In this document: piece by piece, positions 40,735 to 50,736 of the stretch
Numbering within the stretch: position 1 is the first letter of the stretch
Layout of the letters: every line of letters starts with the position of its first letter
DNA from: Streptomyces sp. DG1A-41
GTDB lineage: Bacteria; Actinomycetota; Actinomycetes; Streptomycetales; Streptomycetaceae
Direction of reading: 5' to 3'
NCBI RefSeq assembly: GCF_037055355.1
Contig: NZ_CP146350.1
Location: 7,029,001-7,093,000 of the forward strand
Length of the DNA: 64,000 bases
Position numbers and translations under genes: made by a program
The notes under the pieces: model-generated
The model's input: the letters and a program-made list of their open reading frames with translations, nothing else
Databases searched by the model: none
What the model was told of the DNA's origin: nothing

Positions 40735-41730
40735 TCACTTCCGACCACCCAACACCTCCCGCAGCCAATCCAGTTGACGCCGCACCTGCACCGCGTCACC
40801 CCCCTCGTGCCCGTTGAACGGATGCGCGTGGATCTCCTTGCGCGGGGCCGTGCCGGTCAGTTCGGCATAGCGGTTGAACGCGGCGTACGCCCCGCTCGGC
40901 GGGCACACCGTGTCCCGTAGCCCCACGCCGAAGTGAGCCGGAGCCTGCGCGCGGCGGGCGAAGGAGACGCCCTCGACGTAGGACAGCGTGCGGTAGGCGT
41001 CGTGCTCGGCGCCCCGGTGGACGGAGAGATAGGACGCGATCTCCCCGTACGGCCCCGCGTCCGTGAGGTCGAGCGCGCGGCGGATGCCGGACAGCAGCGG
41101 GGCGGTGACGAGCAGCGCCGCCAGGCCGGGGACGAGCCCCGCGACCGCGAGGGCCAGGCCGCCGCCCTGGCTGTTGCCGACGGCCGCGGTCCGCGCGGGA
41201 TCGACGCCGGGCAGTGCCCGTACCACCGTGACCGCGCGGACCGCGTCCGTGATCAGACGGCGGTAGTGGTAGTCCTCGGGCGCGAGCAGGCCGCGTACCG
41301 CAGGGCCGGGCCCGCCCGGGGCCGTGGCGTGCGGGTCGGGGGTGTCGCCGCCGCAGCCGTACTCGTCGCCCTGGCCGCGGTTGTCCATGAGCAGGTGCGC
41401 GTACCCGGCGTTGACCCAGGTGAGGCGTTCGTGGGGGAGGCCCCGGCCGCGTCCGTACCCGGCGAACTCGACGACGGCGGGCAGGAGTTCGTCGACACCG
41501 GCCGGCTTGCTGAACCAGGCGCGCACCGGATCGCCTGCGAAGCCCCGGAACGTCACGTCCCAGGTCCGGGTCAGCCGCAGGCCCGTCTCCACCGGCCGCG
41601 CCGACACCAGCGGGTCCGCCTGCCCGGCCTCCTTCAGTGTGCGCAGCCAGAACGCGTCGAAGTCGGCGGGCTCCCCGACGTCCGGGCGATGGCGCTCCAG
41701 TTCCGTCAGCGGCAGGTCGAACGCGGGCAC
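40735..41730 (-). CDS. Acetyl xylan esterase / cephalosporin-C deacetylase family (CE7)
   Basis: 331 residues from GTG 41730 (MPAFDLPLTELERHRP, with GAGG upstream). Alpha/beta-hydrolase with the nucleophile in GNSQGGGLALAV, the oxyanion region FAGYGRGRG, the conserved RGQGDEYG, the catalytic Asp in GLRDTVCPPSG and the His in HPFNGHEGG. No signal peptide, so it deacetylates imported oligosaccharides in the cytoplasm. It is divergent from an Lpl-type ABC transporter operon across a shared regulatory region, and it fits with the GH67 and GH42 genes in hemicellulose breakdown. Confidence 0.93.
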   Translation of the reverse strand: MPAFDLPLTELERHRPDVGEPADFDAFWLRTLKEAGQADPLVSARPVETGLRLTRTWDVTFRGFAGDPVRAWFSKPAGVDELLPAVVEFAGYGRGRGLPHERLTWVNAGYAHLLMDNRGQGDEYGCGGDTPDPHATAPGGPGPAVRGLLAPEDYHYRRLITDAVRAVTVVRALPGVDPARTAAVGNSQGGGLALAVAGLVPGLAALLVTAPLLSGIRRALDLTDAGPYGEIASYLSVHRGAEHDAYRTLSYVEGVSFARRAQAPAHFGVGLRDTVCPPSGAYAAFNRYAELTGTAPRKEIHAHPFNGHEGGDAVQVRRQLDWLREVLGGRK

Positions 41731-41864
41731 GGCGGCACCTCGCAGGAGTCGGTAGGCATCCAGAAACTTGCGATGGACGACGGACGGCAGGCCCCTGGGA
41801 TCTACCCAGGTTCGACGCGATACCAACGCGGCACAGACGCCTCAGCCGACTGCCGCCGCACCCA

Positions 41865-41893
41865 TTGACAGCGCTTTCTGATGCCTTTAAGTT
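41865..41893 (+). promoter_or_regulatory. Housekeeping-type promoter of transporter/hydrolase operon
   Basis: TTGACA (41865-41870), exactly 17 bases, then TAAGTT (41888-41893). Transcription would start near 41900, about 60 bases before the permease start. Confidence 0.7.
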
Positions 41894-41917
41894 GCCGCGA
41901 AGTTACCGGTAAGCGCT

Positions 41918-41928
41918 CGAAAGTTTCG
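41918..41928. promoter_or_regulatory. CGAAAGTTTCG operator palindrome
   Basis: Perfect CGAAA-N-TTTCG dyad just downstream of the predicted transcription start. This is the form of operator reported for xylan/xylosidase repressors (BxlR/XlnR, LacI family) in streptomycetes. It would act as a block to elongation or initiation. Confidence 0.65.
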
Positions 41929-41962
41929 GTTCCGCGTCCCATGCCCACGGGAGGCCCGAGCA

Positions 41963-42955
41963 ATGAGCACGTCCACCACGTCGGCCCCGCCGGGCACCAA
42001 GGATCCGCCTGAGGCCTCAGCCGCACCCCGACGCGGCAAGCGGGACCCCGCCCGGACCGGCTGGCGGCGGGCGCTGCGCCGCGACTGGCAGTTGTACTCG
42101 CTGGCGATCCTGCCGCTGCTGTTCTTCCTGGTCTTCCGCTATCTGCCGATGATCGGCAATGTCATCGCCTTCCGGCGTTTCGAGCCCGGCGGGTCGATCT
42201 TCGGCGAGGAGTGGGTGGGGCTGCGCTATGTGCAGATGTTCCTCAACGACCCCACCTTCTGGCAGGTCTTCCGCAACACCCTGTGGATCGGCGGCCTCAC
42301 GCTGCTGTTCTGCTTCCCGGTCCCCATCGTGCTGGCGCTGCTGCTCAACGAGGTGCGCCGGCGCTCCCTGAAGCGGTTCGTGCAGTCGGTGTCGTACCTC
42401 CCGCACTTCCTGTCGATCGTGATCGTCGCGGGCATCACGATGCAGATGCTGGCCAGTGACGGCCCGGTCAACCACGTCCTCGGCTGGTTCGGCCACGAAC
42501 CGATCCGCTTCATCCAGGAACCCGAGTGGTTCCGCACGGTCTACGTCGGCTCGGAGATCTGGCAGACCGCCGGCTGGGGCACGATCCTCTACCTCGCCGC
42601 GCTCACCACGATCGACGAGGACCTGTACGAGGCCGCGCGCATCGACGGCGCCAACCGCTGGCAGCAGATCTGGCACGTCACCCTGCCCGGCATCCGGCCC
42701 ACCATGGTCACGCTGCTGATCCTGAACATCGGCGCGTTCATGGCGGTCGGCTTCGAGAAGGTCCTGCTGCTGTACAACCCGCTGACGTATCCGACCGCCG
42801 ACGTGATCTCGACGTACGTGTACCGGTCCGGCGTGGAGTCCAACAGCTTCAGTTACGCCGCCGCCATCGGACTGTTCGAGGCGATCATCGGCCTGGTCCT
42901 CATCACGTCCGCCAACCAGCTCTCGCGCCGCACAGTGGGGACGAGTCTGTGGTGA
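41963..42955 (+). CDS. ABC sugar permease, LplB type
   Basis: 330 residues with a cytoplasmic basic start (RRALRRDWQLYSLAILPLLFFLVFRYLP) and six membrane helices. The EAA loop is EDLYEAARIDGANRWQQIWHVTLPGIRPTM. Start ATG 41963 follows GGGAGG. Its stop overlaps the start of the second permease. The LplB/YtcP pair together with a large Tat-exported binding protein and DUF624 is a recognised carbohydrate transporter type used for oligosaccharides. No ATPase gene is included in the operon; such systems use a shared MsiK ATPase in streptomycetes. Confidence 0.93.
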   Translation: MSTSTTSAPPGTKDPPEASAAPRRGKRDPARTGWRRALRRDWQLYSLAILPLLFFLVFRYLPMIGNVIAFRRFEPGGSIFGEEWVGLRYVQMFLNDPTFWQVFRNTLWIGGLTLLFCFPVPIVLALLLNEVRRRSLKRFVQSVSYLPHFLSIVIVAGITMQMLASDGPVNHVLGWFGHEPIRFIQEPEWFRTVYVGSEIWQTAGWGTILYLAALTTIDEDLYEAARIDGANRWQQIWHVTLPGIRPTMVTLLILNIGAFMAVGFEKVLLLYNPLTYPTADVISTYVYRSGVESNSFSYAAAIGLFEAIIGLVLITSANQLSRRTVGTSLW

Positions 42956-43821
42956 AGCCGAGTCACTCCTACAGGGTCTTCCAGGGTGTCAACGGGGTGG
43001 TCCTCACCCTCGTCGTGCTGGTGACCCTGTACCCCTTCGTCAACATCCTCGCGCGGTCCTTCAGCGGCGAGCGCCAGATCCGGGCCGGCGAGGTGACCCT
43101 GCTGCCCAAGGGGTTCAACCTCACCACGTACGAGATCGTGTTCCAGGACTCGATGTTCTGGCGGAACTACGGCAACACCGTGCTGTACACGGTCGTGGCG
43201 ACGGCCGTCGCCATGGTGCTGACGACGTGTTACGCCTTCGTCCTGTCGAAGAAGCACCTCAAGGGCCGGGGTGTGCTCGTCGGCATCGCCGTGTTCACCA
43301 TGTTCTTCACCGGCGGTCTGATCCCCAACTACATCCTGGTCACCAGCCTCGGCCTGAAGAACAGCGTCTGGGCGATCGCCCTGCCGAACGCGATCAGCGT
43401 CTTCAACCTCCTGGTCATGAAGGCCTTCTTCGAGAACCTGCCGACCGAGCTGGAGGAGGCCGCGCAGATCGACGGCCTCAGCACGTACGGCATCCTGCTC
43501 AGGATCGTCCTGCCGCTGTCCAAGGCGGTCGTGGCGACGATGGTGCTGTTCTACTCGGTGTCCTTCTGGAACTCCTGGTTCAGCGCCTTCCTCTATATGG
43601 ACCGGACGGATCTGATGCCGGTCACCGTCTACCTCCGCAACCTCATCCAGGGCGCCACCGGCGGCGGCAACGCGGGCGCGGGCACGGAGCAGCTCAGCCA
43701 GGTCGGCGCGAACATCCAGTCGGTCACCATCGTCCTCACCGCCCTGCCGATCCTCTGCGTGTACCCGTTCGTCCAGCGCTACTTCGTCTCGGGCGTGATG
43801 CTCGGCGCGGTCAAGGGCTGA
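42952..43821 (+). CDS. ABC sugar permease, YtcP/LplC type
   Basis: 289 residues, six membrane helices. The EAA loop is LPTELEEAAQIDGLSTYGILLRIVLPLSKAV. GTG 42952 overlaps the previous stop (GTGA); GTG 42949 is an in-frame alternative. Typical family C-terminus YFVSGVMLGAVKG. It forms the channel with the LplB-type partner and receives sugar from the binding protein encoded 40 bases downstream. Confidence 0.93.
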   Translation: MKPSHSYRVFQGVNGVVLTLVVLVTLYPFVNILARSFSGERQIRAGEVTLLPKGFNLTTYEIVFQDSMFWRNYGNTVLYTVVATAVAMVLTTCYAFVLSKKHLKGRGVLVGIAVFTMFFTGGLIPNYILVTSLGLKNSVWAIALPNAISVFNLLVMKAFFENLPTELEEAAQIDGLSTYGILLRIVLPLSKAVVATMVLFYSVSFWNSWFSAFLYMDRTDLMPVTVYLRNLIQGATGGGNAGAGTEQLSQVGANIQSVTIVLTALPILCVYPFVQRYFVSGVMLGAVKG

Positions 43822-43861
43822 CGCCGCCTCCTCAACCGGCCTACGGAACAAAGGAGTCTCC

Positions 43862-45516
43862 GTGAAGAACGCAGGACAGCTGTCGCGGCGCCAGATACTC
43901 GCCGCCGCCGGCTTCATCGGTCTCGCCACGGTCACCGGCTGCGGCAGCGGAGACGACGGCGGGGACGGCAAGGACCTGTCGAGGAAACAGAACGGGGCGA
44001 TGAAGAACTACCGGGCCGGGCAGCAGTTCAAGGCGGCCAAGCCGCTGTCCTTCTCGGTCCTGCACAACAACAACCCCGTCTACCCCATGAAGGACGGCTG
44101 GCTCTTCTGGAAGGAACTCACCCAGCGCACCGGGGTGACCCTCAAGCCCGTCGACGTCCCGCTGGCCGACTACGAGAAGAAGCGCAGCGTCCTCATCGGC
44201 GCCGGCGACGCCCCGTTCCTGATCCCGAAGACGTACCACCCCTCCGAGGTCGCCTTCGTCTCGTCGGGCGCGATCCTCGCGGTCAGCGACTACGTCCACC
44301 TGATGCCCAACTTCCGCGACAAGGTGCGCAAGTGGAAGCTGGAGCCCGAGCTCGACTCGATCCGCCAGTCCGACGGCAAGTACTACCTGCTGCCCGGACT
44401 GCACGAGAAGGTCAAGTCCGGCTACTCGCTGTCCTTCCGCACGGACGTACTCGACCGGCACGGCCTGAGCCTGCCCACCACCTGGGACGAGGTGTACGAC
44501 GTCCTCAAGGCGCTCAGGGAGGAGTACCCCGGCACGTACCCCTTCTCCGACCGCTGGAGCACCAACACCCCGTTCCCCTGCGGCGCCCTGTTCCTCTACC
44601 TCGGCCAGGCCTTCGGCGTCCGGGCCGGATGGGCGTACGACAACATCAGCTTCGACCACAAGGCGCAGAAGTTCGTCTTCACCGGCGCCCAGGACGCCTA
44701 CCGCCGGATGGTCGAGTACCTGCGGGGGCTCGTCGCCGAGAAGCTCATGGACCCCGAGAGCTTCAGCCAGACCGACGACCAGGCCGTGCAGAAGCTGCTC
44801 GCCCAGAAAAGCTACGCGATCAGCGCCAACCCCCAGGAGCTGGTGCAGAACTACCGCTACAACCTGGAGAAGCAGGTCGACGGAGCCAAGATCGAGATGG
44901 TCCCGGTGCCCCTCGGCAGGCCGGCCCGGTGGTGCCCGGCGGCACCCGCCTGGAGAACGGCGTCATGGTCTCGAGCAAGGCCCTCGAGAGCGACGGCTTC
45001 GTCGCGATGATGCAGTTCCTCGACTGGCTCTGGTACTCGGACGAGGGCCAGAAGTTCTGCAAGTGGGGCGTCGAGGGCGTCACCTACACCGAGTCCGGCG
45101 GGCAGCCCCGGCTGAAGCCCGGCATCACCCTGATGGGCTCCGACCCGGACGCCCCGAAGGACCTCCAGAAGGACTACGGCTTCTTCAACGGCGTCTTCAC
45201 CTACGGCGGCAGCTGGGCCCTGGTCTCCTCCTCGTTCAGCCCGGACGAGAAGAGGTTCCAGGACGCCATGGCCCAGCGCGAGCAATTGCCCATCGACCCG
45301 GCCCACCCCCTCCAGTCCTTCGAACAGGAACAGGCGACCCTCTGGGACACCCCGCTCAAGGACACCGTCATCCAGAACACCCTCCAGTTCGTCCTCGGCA
45401 AACGGCCGCTGTCCGACTGGAACGCCTACCTCGCCGAACTGAGGTCGAAGAACATGCAGCAGCTCGTCGACCTGCACAACAAGGCTTACGAGCGGTTCAA
45501 GAAGGAGAACGGGTGA
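43862..45516 (+). CDS. Tat-exported sugar-binding lipoprotein (LplA type), one-base frameshift
   Basis: About 551 residues if repaired. N-terminal twin-arginine signal LSRRQILAAAGFIGL with lipobox VTGC. The conserved frame runs from GTG 43862 to about 44917 (ending MVPVPLG). It then continues one base out (GPVVPGGTRLENGVMVSSKALESDG..) to the stop at 45516, so one A is missing near 44918. The large size and the motifs FSVLHNNNPVYPMKDGWLFWKEL and WDEVYDVLKALREEYPGTYPFSDRW are typical of LplA-like binding proteins for oligosaccharides from plant or fungal cell walls. The stop overlaps the next start. Confidence 0.85.
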
Positions 45517-46040
45517 TCCGCGTCCCCGACGCGCCGACCGGCCACCTGACCGGCGCCGGCCGACACCGCCTCGACGCCGACCGCGTGGACCTCGCCCTGT
45601 GCCATGGCTGCCGGGATTTCGCGGGGCCTGGGCGCGCCCGGCGGAGGCTGACCGACTGCATGGGCTTTGCCCTGGGCTGCGGCTCCGGGGACATCGCAGT
45701 GCCCGCGCGCTCCTGCCGGCGGCTGACGGCCGACGCCGACCCCGTCGGTCTCGCCCTGCGCCGCGACTCCCAGGACTCCGCCGTGCCCCCGCGCACCCAT
45801 CGGCCGCTGACGGCCGACTTCCGCCGCGTCGATCTTGCCCTGCGCTGCGACTCCCAGGACTCCGCCGTGCCCCCGCGCACCCATCGGCCGCTGACCGCCG
45901 ACGTCGGCCGCGTCGACCCGCTCTTGACCCTGGGCCGTCACGAGGCCGTCCTCGTCGAGCTCGCCCCGGTCGTCGACGAGACCCCGCCCTGGTGGGACGA
46001 GTGGGACGAGCGGCGTCTGCCCGGCCGGGAGGCGGCATGA
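45513..46040 (+). CDS. Repeat-containing ORF, probable remnant of a large glycoside hydrolase
   Basis: 175 residues. It starts with GTG in the binding-protein stop and ends in the DUF624 start (ATGA). The first 20 residues and the last 35 (LGRHEAVLVELAPVVDETPP, WWDEWDERRLPG) look like the two ends of a much larger hydrolase of the sort that usually sits here. The middle is a tandem repeat of about 28 residues: two near-identical units (each containing DSQDSAVPPRTHR and PLTAD) and two or three decayed ones. No catalytic domain is present. Either a large in-frame deletion has occurred, or this is a repeat protein of unknown role. Both end overlaps are preserved. Confidence 0.5.
   Translation: MIRVPDAPTGHLTGAGRHRLDADRVDLALCHGCRDFAGPGRARRRLTDCMGFALGCGSGDIAVPARSCRRLTADADPVGLALRRDSQDSAVPPRTHRPLTADFRRVDLALRCDSQDSAVPPRTHRPLTADVGRVDPLLTLGRHEAVLVELAPVVDETPPWWDEWDERRLPGREAA
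45628..45930 (+). repeat. Degenerate 84-bp tandem repeat (coding)
   Basis: At least two near-identical 84-bp units (about 45721-45804 and 45805-45888) share the core CTGCGCYGCGACTCCCAGGA and CCCATCGGCCGCTGAC. They are preceded by one or two diverged copies and followed by a partial one. The length is a multiple of three, so the reading frame is kept. Confidence 0.7.
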
Positions 46041-46719
46041 GCACCGTACGCACCTCCGACTTCGGTACCGGAGCCCTCTCCCGCGCCTCCGCCCTCATCC
46101 ACACCGTCCTCACCGCCGAGGCGCTGCTGCTCCTCACCGCCTCCCCGGGCCTGGCCGGACTGCTCCTGCTCGGCCCCGACCCCGCCAACCTCCCCCTCGC
46201 GGCCCTGTGCCTGCTGCCCCTCGGACCGGCGCTGTCCGCCGCGCTCTACGCCCTCCACCACCGCAGCCGCGACCTCACCGAACTGCACCCGGCCCGCGCC
46301 TTCCTGCGCGGCTGGCGGCTCAACGCCGTACCGGCGCTGAAGCTGTGGACACCCCTGCTGGCCTGGCTGACGGTCATCGCCTTCACCCTCACCCACTTCT
46401 CCGCCACCGGCCTGCCCGGCTGGTGGGCGCTGCTGCTCGCGGTGATCGGCGCCGGCTCCTCCTCTGGGGCGCCCACGCCCTAATCCTCACCTCGCTGTTC
46501 GCCTTCCGCGCCCGGGACACCGCCCGCCTCGCCGGGTACTTCCTGTTCCGGCACGGCCGCGCCACCCTCGCCGCCGCCTCCCTGCTCGTCCTGGCGGCAG
46601 CGCTGACCGCCCTGCTGACCGAGGCCGTGGCCGCCCTGCTGGCCGCCCCGCTGCTGCTGTCCCTGCTGCACGGCAGCCGCACGGTGATCACCGAGACCCA
46701 GGAGGACTTCACGGCATGA
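46037..46719 (+). CDS. DUF624 (YesL-like) membrane protein, one-base frameshift
   Basis: About 227 residues if repaired. Several hydrophobic helices (ALIHTVLTAEALLLLTASPGLAG, LKLWTPLLAWLTVIAF). The frame changes at about 46451-46456, where one base is missing, and LLLWGAHALILTSLFAFRARD continues in the next frame. DUF624/YesL proteins accompany Lpl-type sugar transporters and GH genes; their function is not defined. The start overlaps the previous stop and the stop overlaps the GH42 start, so the whole set is one operon. Confidence 0.8.
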
Positions 46720-48722
46720 CCGCGCCCCGCACGCCGAAGATCCCGTACGGCGGTGACTACAACCCCGAGCAGTGGCCCGAAACCGTCTGGGACGACGACC
46801 ACCGTCTGTTCGCCCGGGCCGGCATCGACACCCTCACCGTCGGCGTCTTCACCTGGTCCCTCACCCAACCCGCCCCGGACACCTACGACTTCACGGTCCT
46901 GGACCGCATCCTCGACCGGGCCGCCGCCGAGGGGCGCCAGGTCTGTCTGGCCACCGGCACCGCCGCCCTCCCGCCCTGGCTCGCCAAACGGCACCCCGAG
47001 GTCAACCGCACCGACTTCGAGGGCCGCCGCCACCGCTACGGCCAGCGCCACAACTTCTGCCCCAGCTCACCGGCGTACCGCGGGCACGCCACCGCGCTGG
47101 CCTCGCGTCTCGCCGAGCGGTACGCCGGCCACCCCGCCCTGCTCGCCTGGCACATCAACAACGAGTACGGCGGCGCCTGTTACTGCGAGCTGTGCGCCGA
47201 GGCCTTCCGCGAGTGGCTCCGCGACCGGCACGGCACCCTCGACGCCCTCAACGACGCCTGGTGGACCACCTTCTGGTCGCACCGCTACACCGACTGGGAC
47301 CAGATCGAGCCGCCGAACGCCCTGACCGAGCACTGGCGCGGTCCCGACCACACCGCCTTCCAGGGCATCACCCTCGACTACTTCCGCTTCACCACCGACG
47401 CCCTCCTCGGCTGCTTCCTGGCCGAGAAGGAGGTGATCCGCGCACACGACCCCGACACGCCCGTCACCACCAACTTCATGGGCACCTTTCGCCCCCTCGA
47501 CTACCACCGCTGGGCACCCCACCTCGACTTCGCCTCCTGGGACAACTACCCGCCCCTGGACGCCCCGCCGACCCGGCCCGCCCTCGCCCACGACCTGATG
47601 CGCGGCCTGAAGGACGGCGCCCCCTTCTGGCTGATGGAGCAGACGCCGTCCACGACGGCCTGCCGTGACGTCAACCCGCTCCGGCGGCCCGGGGAACTCC
47701 GTCTCGCCACCTTCCAGGCCATCGCCCACGGCGCGGACGCCGCCCTGTACTTCCAGATGCGCGCCTCACGGGGCGCCTGCGAGAAGTACCACGGGTCGGT
47801 CATCGGCCACGCGGGCCGCGACGACACCCGTGTCTTCCGCGAAGTAGCAGAGCTGGGGCGGGAGTTGGAGTTCTTGGGTGACCGGACCCTCGGCGCCCGC
47901 ACCCCGGCCCGCACCGCCCTCCTCTTCGACTGGGACAGCTGGTGGGCCCTGGAGATCTCCGACGGCCCCTCCCGGCTGGTCAGGTACCCGGACGTGGTCC
48001 ACGCCTACTACCGGGCCGCCCGCGAGGCCGGCGCCGACGTGGACGTGATCCCGCAGACCGCCGACCTCACGCCCTACGACGTGGTGCTCGCCCCCGCTCT
48101 CCACATGGTCAAGGGCGACCTCGCCACCCGCATCGAGGAAGCGGCCGCACGCGGCGGCACGGTCCTGGCCACCTTCCTCTCCGGCCGCGTCGACGAGCAC
48201 GACCGCGCCTTCCTCACCGACGTCCCCGGCCCGCTCGCACCGCTGATGGGCATCCGCGTGGACGAATGGGACGCACGCCCACCGGAGTCCACCCAGCCGA
48301 TCCCCGAACTGCCGGCCGAGGCCCGGCTCGTCTTCGAGATCGTCCTCCCACGCGGCGCCGAACCGGTCGCCACCTACGGCACCGACTTCTACGCCGGCAC
48401 CCCCGCCGTCACCCGCAACCGATTCGGCGACGGCGAGGGCTGGTACGTCGCCACCGCCCTCGACCAGCCGGGCGTCGACCGGATCGTCCGCCGGATCCTG
48501 GCCCGTCACCACCTGCTCGGCCCCTACGCCGACCACCCGGCCGTGGAGACGGCGACCCGGATCACCCCCGACGGCACCCCCTTGCTCTTCCTCCTCAACC
48601 ACGCCCCCGAACCGGCCCGCCTGACGGCCCACACCACGGCCACCGACCTGCTCACCGGCAAACGGGTCGAGCGGGGCGAACCCCTGGTCCTCGACCCCCT
48701 GGGCGTCGCGATCCTTCAGTAG
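46716..48722 (+). CDS. Beta-galactosidase, GH42
   Basis: 668 residues, cytoplasmic. It starts KIPYGGDYNPEQWPETVWDDD, typical of GH42. Acid/base Glu150 is in AWHINNEYGG; nucleophile Glu308 is in FWLMEQTPS. Four cysteines near ACYCELC suggest the zinc site of the family. The trimerisation domain follows (TALLFDWDSWWALE) and a small C-terminal beta domain ends the protein. It hydrolyses beta-galactosides (or arabinosides in some members) imported by the upstream ABC system. It is the last gene of the operon and is convergent with GH67. Confidence 0.95.
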   Translation: MTAPRTPKIPYGGDYNPEQWPETVWDDDHRLFARAGIDTLTVGVFTWSLTQPAPDTYDFTVLDRILDRAAAEGRQVCLATGTAALPPWLAKRHPEVNRTDFEGRRHRYGQRHNFCPSSPAYRGHATALASRLAERYAGHPALLAWHINNEYGGACYCELCAEAFREWLRDRHGTLDALNDAWWTTFWSHRYTDWDQIEPPNALTEHWRGPDHTAFQGITLDYFRFTTDALLGCFLAEKEVIRAHDPDTPVTTNFMGTFRPLDYHRWAPHLDFASWDNYPPLDAPPTRPALAHDLMRGLKDGAPFWLMEQTPSTTACRDVNPLRRPGELRLATFQAIAHGADAALYFQMRASRGACEKYHGSVIGHAGRDDTRVFREVAELGRELEFLGDRTLGARTPARTALLFDWDSWWALEISDGPSRLVRYPDVVHAYYRAAREAGADVDVIPQTADLTPYDVVLAPALHMVKGDLATRIEEAAARGGTVLATFLSGRVDEHDRAFLTDVPGPLAPLMGIRVDEWDARPPESTQPIPELPAEARLVFEIVLPRGAEPVATYGTDFYAGTPAVTRNRFGDGEGWYVATALDQPGVDRIVRRILARHHLLGPYADHPAVETATRITPDGTPLLFLLNHAPEPARLTAHTTATDLLTGKRVERGEPLVLDPLGVAILQ

Positions 48723-48734
48723 AGTCGCGATCTC

Positions 48735-50716
48735 TCAGTAGATCCGGCGCCCCCGCTCGTCCGGCACCCCCGACTTGCGGAAGAAGTAGCTGTTGATCTG
48801 GTCGCGCCATTCGCAGGCGCTGCGGAGCTGCTCCTCGTACCGCTCCGCCACTCGCGCGTGACGCCCCGGCTCGACCAGGTCCGCGAGGTCCGCCCACACC
48901 CGGCGGGCCTCCTCGACCTCCGCCACGCCTTCGAAGTGGGCGTCGTAGATGTGCTGGATCACGGTCTTCCCGCTCGTCAGCAGATGTGTGTACGGCACGT
49001 GGTGGAAGAACAGCAGCAGCTCGTCGGGGCAGGTCTGCGGCGACTCGTACAGCTCGGCCCACGGCTTGGCGTACTGCCCGGCGTACCCGGTGCCGGTCGC
49101 CTCGCTGCGGTCGACGCCGATGCCGTCCCGGTCGGCGAAGTGGTAGGTGCCCCAGGGGCTGTACTCGTAGCCGTCGACGCTCGGCCCGTAGTGGTGGCCC
49201 GGCTGCACCATCCATCCCACGCCGAGCGGAGCGGTGTACTTCTCGTACGTTCGCCACGAGCCGTCGAGCACCGCGTGCAGCCCGTCGGACAAGCGCTCCG
49301 GGGCCTCCGGGAAGGTCAGCCCGATCCACTCGTCGAGCACCTCACGCGGCTCGGCGTCCGGCCGCCAGGCCAGCCGTCCGAAGGTGTACAGGTTGGCCTG
49401 GGCGAGGGGGTGCCCGGTCCAGAACGGATCGTCGCCGGCGTTGGACACGCCGATCAGCCCGCCCCGCGCCCGTTCCCCCACGGCCGACTCCGGTTCGTGG
49501 CCGAACAGCAGCACCTCGCTCCACATCGGCCCCAGCCAGCAGACGTGCCGCTGCTGCCCGGTGTACTCCTGGGTGACCTGCAACTCCACCGCCAGCCGGG
49601 TGCGCGGCATGGCGCCGATCAGCGGTGACACCGGCTCGCGCACCTGGAAGTCCATCGGCCCGTGCTTCACCTGGAGCACGGCGTTCGGCGCGAACTCGCC
49701 GTCCAGCGGCACGAAGTGGTCGTACGCGGCCCGGGCCCGGTCCGTCGTGCGGTCCCGCCAGTCCTGGCGGTGGTCGTAGACGAACGCCCGCCAGTGGACG
49801 GTGCCGCCGTACGGTCCCACAGCGGCGGCCAGCAGGTTCGCCCCGTCGGCGTGACTGCGGCCGTACGCGAACGGGCCCGGCTGACCCTCCGAGTCGGCCT
49901 TCACCACGTATCCGCCGAAGTCGGGGATCGCCTCGTACACCCGCCGTGTCGCCGTGGCCCACCAGCCCCGCACCGCCTCGTCCAGCGGATCGGCGGTGGG
50001 AAGTCCGCCGAGCACCACCGGCGCGGCGAAGGACACGGACAGGTGTGTGCGAACCCCATAGGGCCGCAGCACATCGGCGATCGCGGCCACGTCGTTGATC
50101 CGGTCGGTCAGCAGGTGCGCCTCGGTCTCGTGCACGTTGACGTTGTTGACGGCGACCGCGTTGATGCCGCACGCCGCCAGCAGCCTGCCGTACGCCCGCG
50201 CCCGCTCCAGGTCGCCGCGCGCCCGTCCTCCCAGAACAGCGAGCCGCCCGCGTACCCGCGCTCCACCTGGCCCATGACGGGGTGCACGGCGACGTTGTCC
50301 CAGTGGTCGAGCATGCGCAGGGCGAGCGCGGGGCGATGCGTCTCCCGCGCCCAGGCGCCGGTGAACGCGGCCTCCCCGAGCCGTACGACATGGAACAGGC
50401 CGTACAGCAGCCCCCGCCCGCCGGAGGCGGCGACGGTCGTCGTGCCGCCCTCACGCGCGCATGCGAAGCCCTCCTCGCCGAGACCGTCGGCACCGAGGTC
50501 GAGGACCAGGTCGTATGCGGCCTGACCCGGCTGGACGTCGCGCACGACCCGCCCCCCGAACCGCCGGCAGGCCTCCGCCACCTCCCCGTGCACCGTCTCC
50601 ACCAGCGAGCCCGACCCACGGATCAGCGTCCGCCGGCTGCCGACCGCCCGGAAGGCGGCGGGCGGCAGCCAGGCCGGGTCGACACCCTCGGGCAGAACGG
50701 GCACGGGAAGCGGCAT
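48735..50716 (-). CDS. Alpha-glucuronidase, GH67, one-base frameshift
   Basis: About 660 residues if repaired. N-terminal part from ATG 50716 ([59 protein letters not shown]). The frame shifts near 50212-50222 (one base missing), and the catalytic part continues with [25 protein letters not shown] and [18 protein letters not shown], which carry the catalytic acids. The C-terminal domain includes [21 protein letters not shown]. It removes 4-O-methylglucuronic acid from xylo-oligosaccharides in the cytoplasm, and with CE7 and the xylose system completes a glucuronoxylan pathway. Confidence 0.9.
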
Positions 50717-50736
50717 GAGACCCCCAACTCGGCTGC

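Noticed and set aside
45628..45930. 84-bp repeats considered as a CRISPR array
   Set aside because: No alternation of short conserved repeat and unique spacer, units are in-frame coding, and no cas genes are present.
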